Positions 56,385-64,000 of a stretch of 64,000 bases of DNA are shown in pieces. Both the position numbers and the translations under genes were made by a program. Positions within the stretch are counted from its first letter, which is position 1; the number at the start of each line of letters is the position of its first letter. Source of the DNA: Azospirillum halopraeferens DSM 3675 (GTDB taxonomy: Bacteria; Pseudomonadota; Alphaproteobacteria; Azospirillales; Azospirillaceae); contig NZ_AUCF01000014.1 of NCBI RefSeq assembly GCF_000429625.1, positions 114,244 to 178,243 on the forward strand, in the 5' to 3' direction. The notes under the pieces are model-generated. The model was given only the letters and a program-made list of their open reading frames with translations. It made no database searches and was not told the origin of the DNA.

Positions 56385-56580
56385 AAGGACCCTCGCATTA
56401 CCGTCACATCGGCCGGAAAGTCGGCCAGAAGCTTGCGCGCCGAGACATAGACCTAGGGCGATTCCTCGCCCCGGATGTGGCGGTGATCGCCCTTGCCCCG
56501 CTCGTTATCGTACCCGACCGGGCGCACGCCGTCGTAGCGGTATTACAGGCTGTGCCTCAGCCTGTAACGGCTTCCCGGGC
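56381..56580 (-). pseudogene. Decayed TumE-family toxin
   Basis: The minus strand reads VGYDNERGKGDHRHIRGEESP, stop, VYVSARKLLADFPADV, ending in a TGA that overlaps the antitoxin ATG. GYDNERGKGDHRH is the hallmark of TumE toxins. Damage: TAG at 56455-56453, a G-run (56520-56523, CCCC on the coding strand) that shifts frame, and TAA at 56546-56544 in the upstream frame (RYRLRHSL, stop, YRYDGVRP). Function is lost. Confidence 0.65.
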
Positions 56581-56793
56581 GTCAAGCGCCCCATAGGGCG
56601 TCCGATGCCCCGTCCCACCCGCTCCGGACGTCGAACCGCGAATTATTTTCATCACAGACTGTTCGCGTACTTGCGTTTCGAAAAGTCATACAATATGCTT
56701 TTTCCACCCCGGCAGACAAAAGCCGCCCGCGAGGCGGGCGTGGCGCCGCGCATGGCGCGCCCGGGGTGAACCCAACCCAAGGGAGGACACCGG

Positions 56794-57756
56794 ATGGTCC
56801 CGATGAAGCGCCTGGCGCCGCTCGCGGTTGCGTGCGCCTGCATGGTCACGGCCGCTCACGCCGCCGACATGACGGTCGGATTCTCGCAGATCGGCTCGGA
56901 ATCGGGCTGGCGGGCGGCGGAGACGTCGGTCACCAGGAGCGAAGCCGCAAAGCGCGGCATCACCCTGAAGTTCGCCGACGCCCAGCAGAAGCAGGAGAAC
57001 CAGATCAAGGCGATCCGCTCCTTCGTCGCGCAGGGCGTGGACGCCATCCTGCTCGCCCCCGTCGTCGCCACCGGCTGGGAGAGCGTGCTGAAGGAGGCCA
57101 GGGAGGCGGAGATCCCCGTCGTCCTGCTCGACCGCACCATCGACGCGGACAAGAGCCTCTACCTGACCGCCGTCACCTCCGACACGGTGCACGAGGGGCG
57201 CGTCGCCGGGGAGTGGCTGGCCGGGACCGTCGGCGACAAGCCCTGCCGCGTCGTGGAGCTGCAGGGGACCGTCGGCTCCAGCCCGGCGATCAACCGCAAG
57301 AAGGGCTTCGACGAGATCGTCGCCAAGCACGACAACATCACCGTGGTGCGCAGCCAGACCGGCGATTTCACCCGCACCAAGGGCAAGGAGGTGATGGAGA
57401 GCTTCCTCAAGGCCGAGGACGGCGGCCGGTCCATCTGCGCCCTCTACGCCCACAACGACGACATGGCGGTGGGCGCCATCCAGGCGATCAAGGAGGCGGG
57501 GCTGAAACCGGGCAGCGACATCCTGGTCGTCTCCATCGACGCGGTGCCCGACATCTTCATGGCCATGGCCAACGGCGAAGCCAACGCGACGGTGGAGCTG
57601 ACCCCCAACATGGCCGGCCCGGCCTTCGAAGCCCTGGTCGCCTTCAAGGAGACCGGCAAGGAGCCGCCGAAGTGGATCCAGACGGAATCCCGCCTCTACA
57701 CCCGGGACGACGATCCCCGGCGCGTGTACGAGGAGAAGAAGGGCATGGGGTACTGA
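56794..57756 (+). CDS. ytfQ: Sugar ABC transporter substrate-binding protein, YtfQ type
   Basis: A 320-residue receptor with signal peptide (LAPLAVACACMVTAAHA) and family markers GFSQIGSESGWRAAET, RSFVAQGVDAILLAPV and AHNDDMAVGAIQAI. YtfQ binds galactofuranose in E. coli, and related receptors bind L-arabinofuranose. GGGAGGA precedes ATG 56794. The gap before it (56581-56793) is relatively AT-rich and holds a possible -10 (TACAAT, 56689-56694) but nothing else recognisable. First gene of a rightward operon. Confidence 0.9.
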   Translation: MVPMKRLAPLAVACACMVTAAHAADMTVGFSQIGSESGWRAAETSVTRSEAAKRGITLKFADAQQKQENQIKAIRSFVAQGVDAILLAPVVATGWESVLKEAREAEIPVVLLDRTIDADKSLYLTAVTSDTVHEGRVAGEWLAGTVGDKPCRVVELQGTVGSSPAINRKKGFDEIVAKHDNITVVRSQTGDFTRTKGKEVMESFLKAEDGGRSICALYAHNDDMAVGAIQAIKEAGLKPGSDILVVSIDAVPDIFMAMANGEANATVELTPNMAGPAFEALVAFKETGKEPPKWIQTESRLYTRDDDPRRVYEEKKGMGY

Positions 57757-57767
57757 GCCGAAATCCT

Positions 57768-57795
57768 CCCTCCCCCGGCTGCGCCCGGGGGAGGG
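57768..57795 (+). terminator. Intra-operon hairpin between ytfQ and ytfR
   Basis: CCCTCCCCCGG and its complement form an 11-bp stem with a six-base loop, 12 bp after the receptor's stop. It mirrors the chvE-gguA hairpin. Confidence 0.5.
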
Positions 57796-57818
57796 CCCTT
57801 CGTTTGCACGGAGCCGCC

Positions 57819-59348
57819 ATGGCCCATCCTTCCCCCCTCCTGGAGGCCCGGGGACTCGGCAAGAGTTTCCTCGGCCAGACGGCGCTGGACGGCGTCGACT
57901 TCACCCTGCGCGCCGGCGAGGTGCACGCGCTGCTCGGCGAGAACGGGGCCGGCAAGTCGACGCTGGTCAAGGTGCTGACCGGCGTCCACCGGCGCGACGC
58001 CGGCACCATCCTGATGGACGGCGCGGAGGTGGCGCCCCACGACACCGCCGGGGCGCAGGCGCTTGGCATCGGCACCGTCTACCAGGAGGTCAACCTCCTG
58101 CCCAACCTGTCGGTGGCCGAGAACATCTTCCTCGGCCGCCAGCCCCGCCGCTTCGGTCTGGTCGACCGCCGCGCCATGGAGCGCAACACGCGCACCCTGC
58201 TGGCCGGCTACGGCCTCGCCATCGACGTGGCGGCGCCGCTCGGGCGGTTCTCGGTGGCGGTGCAGCAGATCGTCGCCATCGCCCGCGCCGTCGACCTGTC
58301 CGGCCGGGTGCTGATCCTGGACGAGCCGACGGCCAGCCTCGACCGGCAGGAGGTGGAGACCCTGTTCGCCGTGGTGCGCCGGCTGAAGGCGCGCGGGCTC
58401 GGCATCATCTTCATCACCCATTTCCTCGATCAGGTCTTCGCCCTGGCCGACCGCGTGACCGTGCTGCGCAACGGCCGGCGCATCGACACGGTGGCGGTGG
58501 CCGACACCGACCCCATGGCGATCGTGCAGATGATGCTGGGCCGCGACCTGGAGGAGGTGGAGAGCGGCCCCGGCCGGCCGGCGGCCGCGGCCGGGGCGGC
58601 GCCGGCCATCGCCTTCGAGGGGTACGGCCGCCGCCGGTCGGTGGAGCCCTTCGACCTCGCCATCCGCCCCGGCGAGGTGATCGGCATCGCCGGTCTGCTG
58701 GGGTCCGGGCGCACGGAGACGGCGCGCCTGCTGTTCGGTCTCGACGCCGCCGACAGCGGCACCGTGCGGATCGACGGCCGGAGCGTGCGCATCGCCTCGC
58801 CGCGGCACGCGGTGGCGCTGGGCTTCGGCTATTGCCCGGAGGATCGCAAGACCGACGGCATCGTCGGCGACCTGTCGGTGCGCGAGAACATCGTGCTGGC
58901 CCTCCAGGCGCGCCGCGGCTGGCTGCGGCCCCTGTCGCGGGCCGAGCAGGCGGAGCTGGCCGACCGCTTCGTCGCGGCGCTGGACATCCGCACCACCGAC
59001 ATCGAGAAGCCGGTGAAGCTGCTGTCCGGCGGCAACCAGCAGAAGGCCGTGCTGGCCCGCTGGCTGGCCACGGAGCCGCGCTTCCTGATCCTCGACGAAC
59101 CGACCCGCGGCATCGACGTGGGCGCCCACGCCGAGATCATCCGGCTGATCAACCGGCTGTGCGACGGCGGCATGTCGCTGGTGGTGATCTCGTCGGAGTT
59201 CGACGAACTCGTCGTCTGTTCCAGCCGCATCGTCGTCCTGCGCGATCGCCGCCACGTCGGCGAGCTGGCGGGCGGCGCCCTGACCGCCACGGCCATCATG
59301 CGCACCATCGCAGCCGGCGGCGCCGACGACCGAACGGAGGCCGCATGA
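57819..59348 (+). CDS. ytfR: Sugar ABC transporter ATP-binding protein, YtfR type
   Basis: A 509-residue tandem ATPase: first Walker A GENGAGKST, altered signature GRFSVAVQQIVAIARA and LILDEPTASLD; second half with GLLGSGRTE, LSGGNQQKAVLARWL and LILDEPTRGID. It overlaps ytfT by four bases (ATGA). Standard for this transporter class. Confidence 0.9.
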   Translation: MAHPSPLLEARGLGKSFLGQTALDGVDFTLRAGEVHALLGENGAGKSTLVKVLTGVHRRDAGTILMDGAEVAPHDTAGAQALGIGTVYQEVNLLPNLSVAENIFLGRQPRRFGLVDRRAMERNTRTLLAGYGLAIDVAAPLGRFSVAVQQIVAIARAVDLSGRVLILDEPTASLDRQEVETLFAVVRRLKARGLGIIFITHFLDQVFALADRVTVLRNGRRIDTVAVADTDPMAIVQMMLGRDLEEVESGPGRPAAAAGAAPAIAFEGYGRRRSVEPFDLAIRPGEVIGIAGLLGSGRTETARLLFGLDAADSGTVRIDGRSVRIASPRHAVALGFGYCPEDRKTDGIVGDLSVRENIVLALQARRGWLRPLSRAEQAELADRFVAALDIRTTDIEKPVKLLSGGNQQKAVLARWLATEPRFLILDEPTRGIDVGAHAEIIRLINRLCDGGMSLVVISSEFDELVVCSSRIVVLRDRRHVGELAGGALTATAIMRTIAAGGADDRTEAA

Positions 59349-60358
59349 TGCCCGGCACCGCCACCCGCGCCCTGGCCGGCGCGCTGCCCCGGTTCTCCGT
59401 CCTGGCCCTGATCCTGCTGGCGAGCTGGCTGGCCTTTCCCGGCTATTTCGACGTCACCGTCAACGACGGCCGCCTCTACGGCAGCCTGATCGACGTTCTC
59501 AACCGCGGCGCGCCGGTGGCGATCCTCGCCATCGGCATGACGCTGGTCATCGCCACCGGCGGCGTCGACCTGTCGGTCGGCGCGGTCATGGCGGTGTCGG
59601 GTGCGGTGGCGGCGACGCTGATCGCCGACGGTCAGCCCCTGGCCGTGGCGCTGGCCGCGGCGCTGGGGGCCGGCGTGCTGTGCGGGCTGTGGAACGGCAT
59701 CCTCGTGGCCGTGCTCGACATCCAGCCCATCGTCGCCACGCTGATCCTCATGGTGACCGGGCGCGGCATCGCCCAGCTCGTCACCGAGGGCGCCATCGTC
59801 ACCTTCGTCGACGAATCCCTCATCTTCATCGGCTCGGGCGCCGTCGCGGGCATGCCGATGCCGGTGGTGATCGCCGCGGTGCTGGCGGCGGCGGCGGTGC
59901 TGCTGGTGCGCCGGACGGCGCTCGGCATGTTCATCGAGGCGATCGGCGTCAACCGGCGGGCCAGCGTCCAGGCCGGCCTCAACGTCCGCGTCGTGCTGAT
60001 CGCCGTCTACGTCGCGTCGGGGTTCTGCGCCGCCCTCGCCGGGGTCATCGTCGCCGCCGACATCCGCGGCGCCGACGCCAACAACGCCGGCCTGTGGCTG
60101 GAGCTGGACGCCATCCTGGCGGTGGTGCTGGGGGGTGCGTCGCTGCTCGGCGGCCGCTTCTCGATCCTGATGTCCATCGTCGGCGCCCTCATCATCCAGG
60201 CCATGAACACCGGCATCCTCATCTCGGGCTTCCCGCCGGAGTTCAACCTGATCCTCAAGGCGGCGATCGTCGTCGTCATCCTGGTCCTGCAATCGCCGCA
60301 GGCCGGGCGGATCGCCGCCGCGATCGCCGCCCGGACGGGCATCACGCGGAGGCGCTGA
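59345..60358 (+). CDS. ytfT: Sugar ABC transporter permease, YtfT type
   Basis: A 337-residue permease with about ten helices, including IGMTLVIATGGVDLSVGAVM and the C-terminal VVLGGASLLGGRF. It overlaps ytfR by four bases; a second in-frame ATG follows immediately. It is one of two distinct permeases in the YtfT/YjfF heterodimer. Confidence 0.9.
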   Translation: MMPGTATRALAGALPRFSVLALILLASWLAFPGYFDVTVNDGRLYGSLIDVLNRGAPVAILAIGMTLVIATGGVDLSVGAVMAVSGAVAATLIADGQPLAVALAAALGAGVLCGLWNGILVAVLDIQPIVATLILMVTGRGIAQLVTEGAIVTFVDESLIFIGSGAVAGMPMPVVIAAVLAAAAVLLVRRTALGMFIEAIGVNRRASVQAGLNVRVVLIAVYVASGFCAALAGVIVAADIRGADANNAGLWLELDAILAVVLGGASLLGGRFSILMSIVGALIIQAMNTGILISGFPPEFNLILKAAIVVVILVLQSPQAGRIAAAIAARTGITRRR

Positions 60359-60361
60359 GCC

Positions 60362-61399
60362 ATGACCACCCGCATCCCCGACGCCGGCATGCTCAACGCC
60401 CGCCCGTTCAACGTGCGCCTGTTCAACGCCGGTACCTTGCCCCTGGTGGCCACGCTGGCGATCTTCGCCCTGGCCTACGCCGTGTGCGTGGTTCAGTTCC
60501 CCGCCATGCTGTCCACGCGCGTGGCGGCCAACCTGCTGACCGACAACGCGTTCCTCGGCATCGTCGCGGTCGGCATGACGTTCGTCATCCTGTCCGGCGG
60601 CATCGACCTGTCGGTCGGCTCGGTCATCGCCTTCACCGGCGTGCTGCTGGCGGTGCTGATCGGCCGCGCCGGCGTCCACCCGCTGGTCGCCTTCGCGCTC
60701 GCCCTGGCGGTCGCCACCGCGGGCGGGGCGGTCATGGGGGCGATGATCCACCATCTGGAGATGCCGCCCTTCATCGTCACGCTGGCCGGCATGTTCCTGG
60801 CGCGCGGCATGGCCTTCGTCCTCACCACCGACTCGCTGCCCGTGGAGCATGCCTTCTACGCCACCCTGCAGCAGCTCTACTGGCGGCTTCCCGGCGGCGG
60901 CCGTCTGACCCTGATCGCCGGCGTCATGGTCGCCGTCACCGTCGCCGGCATCATCCTGGCCCACCGCACGCGCTTCGGCGCCAACGTCTACGCGCTGGGC
61001 GGCAACCGCACCTCGGCGGCCCTGATGGGCGTGCCGGTCGGCGCCACCACGATCGCGGTCTACGCCCTGTCGGGCTTTACGGCGGGGCTCGCCGGCATCG
61101 TCTTCTCGCTCTACACCTCGGCCGGCTATCCGCTGGCGGCGGTGGGGGTGGAACTGGACGCCATCGCCGCGGTGGTGATCGGCGGCACGCTGCTGACCGG
61201 CGGGGCCGGCTTCGTCGCCGGCACCTTCGTGGGTGTTTTGATGCAGGGATTGATCCAGACCTATATCGTGTTCGACGGAACCCTGTCGAGCTGGTGGACC
61301 AAGATCGTGATCGGCGCCCTGCTCTTCGGCTTCATCGTCCAGCAGCGGGCCCTGGTCTGGCTGTCGGCCCGCAGACCGAGCGCCGGGAGCGCGACCTGA
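60362..61399 (+). CDS. yjfF: Sugar ABC transporter permease, YjfF type
   Basis: A 345-residue permease with VGMTFVILSGGIDLSVGSVI, MPPFIVTLAGMFLARGMAFV and AVVIGGTLLTGGAGFVAGT. It follows ytfT by three bases and completes the ytfQRT-yjfF importer. Confidence 0.9.
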   Translation: MTTRIPDAGMLNARPFNVRLFNAGTLPLVATLAIFALAYAVCVVQFPAMLSTRVAANLLTDNAFLGIVAVGMTFVILSGGIDLSVGSVIAFTGVLLAVLIGRAGVHPLVAFALALAVATAGGAVMGAMIHHLEMPPFIVTLAGMFLARGMAFVLTTDSLPVEHAFYATLQQLYWRLPGGGRLTLIAGVMVAVTVAGIILAHRTRFGANVYALGGNRTSAALMGVPVGATTIAVYALSGFTAGLAGIVFSLYTSAGYPLAAVGVELDAIAAVVIGGTLLTGGAGFVAGTFVGVLMQGLIQTYIVFDGTLSSWWTKIVIGALLFGFIVQQRALVWLSARRPSAGSAT

Positions 61400-61400
61400 C

Positions 61401-62174
61401 ATGGACGACCATTCCATCGCCATCGCCACGCTCGGCCGCCCGGCGGCGCGCACCCATCACGCCCATGTGGTCCGCGAACTGGGCCAGCAGATCATCGGCG
61501 GGCATTTCCCGGTGGGCAGCGTGCTGCCCAGCGACGCCGTGCTGCTCGCCCGCTTCGGCGTGTCGCGCACGGTGCTGCGCGAGGCCATGAAGACGCTGGC
61601 CGCCAAGGGCCTGATCCAGGCCAGGGCGCGCATCGGCACGCGGGTGCTGGAGCGGTCGCGGTGGAACCTGTTCGATCCCGACACGCTGGCCTGGCACATC
61701 GAGAGCGGCGTCGACCGGCCGTTCCTCGACAGCCTGGCCGAGGTCCGCCTGGCGCTGGAGCCGGAAGCCGCCGCCCTGGCGGCCCGCCGACGCTCCGCCG
61801 CCGACGTGGCCGACCTCTACCGCATGGCCGACCGCATGGCCGCCCCGTCCAACACCGCAGCCGCCTTCGCCCACCACGACCTGGAGTTCCACCTCGTGGT
61901 GGCGCGGGCGTCGGGCAACCCCTTCATGCGCTCCATCAGCGCGCTGATCGAGGCGGCGCTGGCGGCGGCCCTGCGGATCTCCTCGCCCGCCGACGATCCC
62001 GCCAAGATGGCCGCCTCCGCCGCGGAGCACCGCAGCATCGCCGCCGCCATCGAGGCGGGGGACGAGGACGGTGCGCGCGCCGTCATGCGCCGCGTCATCC
62101 GCCGCGGCGCCGACCGCGTCGCCGACGCGCTGGGGACCGGCTCTCCGGACATCAAGCCGGGAGGACCGTCATGA
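61401..62174 (+). CDS. GntR-family regulator, FadR subgroup
   Basis: A 257-residue regulator. The N-terminal winged helix contains GSVLPSDAVLLARFGVSRTV and LREAMKTLAAKGLIQARARI; the C-terminal FCD domain (about 90-240) has metal-ligand pattern DLEFHLVVARASGN. FadR-type regulators next to sugar-acid genes bind the sugar acid and act as repressors. It starts two bases after yjfF and overlaps the lactonase by four. Confidence 0.88.
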   Translation: MDDHSIAIATLGRPAARTHHAHVVRELGQQIIGGHFPVGSVLPSDAVLLARFGVSRTVLREAMKTLAAKGLIQARARIGTRVLERSRWNLFDPDTLAWHIESGVDRPFLDSLAEVRLALEPEAAALAARRRSAADVADLYRMADRMAAPSNTAAAFAHHDLEFHLVVARASGNPFMRSISALIEAALAAALRISSPADDPAKMAASAAEHRSIAAAIEAGDEDGARAVMRRVIRRGADRVADALGTGSPDIKPGGPS

Positions 62175-63061
62175 GGCTGGTCGCCGACTGCGCCTGCGAA
62201 CTGGGCGAGGGCGCGCTGTGGCACCCCGAGCGCGGGGAACTGCTGTTCGTCGACATCCTCGGGCACGCGCTCTACGCCATGGCCGGCGACGGCAGCGCCC
62301 TGCGCCGGTGGAGCCTTGACGGCCCGGTCTCGGCCCTCGGCCGGATCGACCGCAGCCGGGTGATCGCCGCCGGGGCCGATGGTTTCCTGGAGATCGACCT
62401 GGACACCGGCGCCGTCCTGCCCCGCCACCCGCTGGAGGCGCAGGACGCCCGCACCCGGTCCAACGACGGCCGCGTCGACCGGCACGGCGCCTTCTGGGTC
62501 GGCACCATGGGGCGGCGGGCCGAACCCGGCCTGGGCACGCTGTACCGCTACGACGGGCAGGCGGTGACGCCCGTGCGCTCCGGGCTGACGATCCCCAACG
62601 CCTGCTGCTTCTCCGCCGACGGCGGCACCGGCTATTTCGCGGACACCGCGGCCGGGGTGATCCGGCGCTGGCCGTTGGACCCCGCCAGCGGCCTGCCGGC
62701 CGGCCCGGCGGAGGTCTTCGTCGACCTCTCGGGCCGCGCCGAGTCCCCCGACGGCGCCATCGTCGACGCCGAGGACCATGTCTGGTGCGCGCTGTGGGGC
62801 GGCGGGCGGGTCGTGCGCTACCGTCCCGACGGCAGCGAGGAGCGATCGATCCCGCTGCCGGTGTCGCAGCCGAGCTGCCCGGCGCTGGGCGGCCCGGACC
62901 TGCGCACCCTCTACGTCACCACGGCCCGCGAAGGGTTCGACGACGCGCGCCGCCGTGCCGAACCCCACGCCGGTGGCGTCTTCGCCGTGGAGGTGGACGT
63001 CCCGGGCCTGCCGGAGCCGCCCTTCCGCGGCGCTGCGCGCGCCGCCCCCGGCCGGCCATGA
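62171..63061 (+). CDS. SMP-30/gluconolactonase-family sugar lactonase
   Basis: A 296-residue six-bladed propeller. Metal ligands are visible as Glu in LGEGALWHPE, Asn in RSNDGRVDRHGAFWVGTM (N103 region) and Asp in ESPDGAIVDAEDHVW. The family opens aldono-lactones; with the 1-dehydrogenase at 45735-46679 it would give L-arabinonate or galactonate. Its ATG overlaps the regulator's stop. Confidence 0.88.
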   Translation: MRLVADCACELGEGALWHPERGELLFVDILGHALYAMAGDGSALRRWSLDGPVSALGRIDRSRVIAAGADGFLEIDLDTGAVLPRHPLEAQDARTRSNDGRVDRHGAFWVGTMGRRAEPGLGTLYRYDGQAVTPVRSGLTIPNACCFSADGGTGYFADTAAGVIRRWPLDPASGLPAGPAEVFVDLSGRAESPDGAIVDAEDHVWCALWGGGRVVRYRPDGSEERSIPLPVSQPSCPALGGPDLRTLYVTTAREGFDDARRRAEPHAGGVFAVEVDVPGLPEPPFRGAARAAPGRP

Positions 63062-63082
63062 AGGAGGGTGCCGGCCGTATCA

Positions 63083-63123
63083 TACGGTCGGCAATTGATC
63101 ACTTCCATCAATTGCCGACCGTA
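63083..63123 (+). terminator. Perfect 17-bp hairpin after the lactonase gene
   Basis: TACGGTCGGCAATTGAT and its exact complement surround the seven-base loop CACTTCC. It starts 22 bp after the stop. No T-run follows. Confidence 0.6.
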
Positions 63124-63159
63124 AAGCCCGGCAGATCAATGCGTTAGCTTTGATCGAGA

Positions 63160-63202
63160 GGGTGATACCGGCGGCATCCTTCAGATGCCGCCGGTATCAC
63201 CC
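63160..63202 (-). terminator. Perfect 18-bp hairpin at the end of the RTX gene
   Basis: GGGTGATACCGGCGGCAT and its complement surround CCTTCAG. The RTX stop codon is in the right arm, so the hairpin probably ends the leftward transcript. Confidence 0.6.
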
Positions 63203-64000
63203 CCCGGGACCGACCAGCACGATGTCGGATGCGGAGAGCGACCGTACGTTGAGGGTTGCGATGGCCACGGCGGCGCCGGCGCCGTTGCCGTCGGCGTCGA
63301 AGGACAGCTCGCCCGTGCGGGTGTTGAAGACGAAGGTGGGCAGGGTCCCGGCCGGAGCGTCCAGGGCGAAGTGGCCGGACGGCAGGGTGCCCGTCAGGGT
63401 CAGCCCGAAGCCGGGGCTGTAGATGGCGATGCGGTCGCTTCCCGACTCGAAGTCGGTGATCACGTCGCCGCCGTCGGCGGGCCCGTTGAAGCGGAAGGTG
63501 TCGGCCCCCTGGCCGCCGGTCAGGGTGTCCGCCCCCTGGCCGCCCACCAGCACGTCGTCGCCCAGGCCGCCGTAGAGCACGTCGCCGCCCTGCCCGCCGA
63601 ACAGGGTGTCCGCCCCCTGCCCGCCGAACAGCGTGTCGGCATCCCGGTTGCCGTACAGCACGTCGTCGCCCAGGTTGCCGTACAGCACGTCCGCCCCGTG
63701 GTTGCCGTGCAGCACGTCGCGGTCCTGGCCGCCGAACAGCGTGTCCTGATCCTGCCCGCCGAACAGGGTGTCGTCCCCCCGGTTGCCGTAGAGCACGTCG
63801 TCCTGCCGATTGCCGTACAGGATGTCGTTGCCGATGCCGCCGGTCACCGTGTCGTCGCCGTCGTCGCCGTACAGCACGTCGTCACCGCCCTCGGAGCCGA
63901 TGACGTCGTTGCCGCCGCCGCCGCGCAGGGTGTCGTCGTCGGCGCCCAGCACGATGGTCTGGGCGCTGCCGTCGCCCACCACCACCTGCGATCCCGCACC
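63197..64000 (-). CDS. RTX calcium-binding protein, C-terminal part (runs off the window)
   Basis: At least 267 residues. About 17 nonapeptide-like repeats run from ADDDTLRGGGGNDVIG to GGQGADTLTGGQGADTF, followed by the C-terminal cap DGGDVITDFESGSDRIAIYS, the usual signal for type I secretion. Many repeats use YGN or HGN in place of GG (GDDVLYGNRDADTLFGGQ), alternating with FGGQ repeats. The N-terminus, and hence the activity, lies outside the window. DNA in the repeat block is itself tandemly repetitive. No type I exporter gene is nearby. Confidence 0.85.
   Translation of the reverse strand, partial: GAGSQVVVGDGSAQTIVLGADDDTLRGGGGNDVIGSEGGDDVLYGDDGDDTVTGGIGNDILYGNRQDDVLYGNRGDDTLFGGQDQDTLFGGQDRDVLHGNHGADVLYGNLGDDVLYGNRDADTLFGGQGADTLFGGQGGDVLYGGLGDDVLVGGQGADTLTGGQGADTFRFNGPADGGDVITDFESGSDRIAIYSPGFGLTLTGTLPSGHFALDAPAGTLPTFVFNTRTGELSFDADGNGAGAAVAIATLNVRSLSASDIVLVGPGG

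Noticed and set aside
58829..61453. An 874-codon minus-strand frame opposite ytfR-ytfT-yjfF
   Set aside because: Asp/His/Arg/Gln-rich antisense frame produced by third-position GC bias; ABC transporter motifs on the plus strand are unambiguous.
63560..63850. Regularly repeated short DNA motifs resembling a CRISPR array
   Set aside because: The repeats are in frame, encode RTX nonapeptides and lack unrelated spacers or cas genes.

Overview
The window is a high-GC, alphaproteobacterium-like chromosome or replicon segment. Genes are closely packed, many start with ATGA/GTGA overlaps, and long spurious ORFs lie opposite real genes. The best taxonomic pointers are the Azospirillum-style L-arabinose/galactose genes (Gfo/Idh/MocA sugar dehydrogenase, IlvD/Edd dehydratase, ketoglutarate-semialdehyde dehydrogenase, gguABC-chvE-gbpR). 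An Azospirillaceae-like host is an inference; no rRNA marker is present.

1-1.9 kb: the end of a LysR regulator, then debris: a broken nuclease-like gene interrupted by a frameshifted IS5-family transposase.

1.9-26.0 kb: a large catabolic cluster. Leftward operon: single-chain biotin carboxylase/BCCP/carboxyltransferase, TctB, TctA, enoyl-CoA hydratase/3-hydroxyacyl-CoA dehydrogenase, thiolase and DUF35 partner. Then come a divergent IclR regulator, a TctC binding protein, an ADP-forming acyl-CoA synthetase, a leftward aldehyde dehydrogenase/metallo-beta-lactamase pair, and a rightward operon with a five-part Liv-type ABC transporter, a 3-hydroxyisobutyrate-dehydrogenase-like enzyme and TcuAB-like oxidase proteins. 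Together they look like uptake, CoA activation, oxidation, carboxylation and thiolysis of an unidentified organic acid. Two promoter regions share an AGAACA-N2-TGTTCT inverted repeat, the probable IclR operator. A related 79-83 bp sequence sits at both outer edges of the cluster in inverted orientation.

26.0-34.7 kb: IS/HTH debris, an orphan FtsX-type permease, and an SsuABC-like transporter with a tandem nitrilase whose second half lacks its catalytic cysteine, next to a LysR regulator.

34.8-45.7 kb: a signalling trio (CheY-like receiver, degenerate GGDEF/EAL-like protein, FIST-domain histidine kinase), then stress and envelope genes (DUF892, SGNH hydrolase, DUF4142 lipoprotein, EamA exporter) and an OhrR-like regulator divergent from a Tat-type alpha/beta hydrolase.

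45.7-63.1 kb: a sugar-acid island. Leftward: dehydrogenase, dehydratase, semialdehyde dehydrogenase, gguC, gguB, gguA, chvE; divergent gbpR. After a decayed TumE/TumA toxin-antitoxin locus comes a rightward ytfQRT-yjfF transporter with a FadR-type regulator and an SMP-30 lactonase. The two halves supply most of an oxidative L-arabinose/D-galactose pathway; the 2-keto-3-deoxy-arabinonate dehydratase step is the gap, with GguC as candidate. The window closes in an RTX calcium-binding protein that runs off the right edge.
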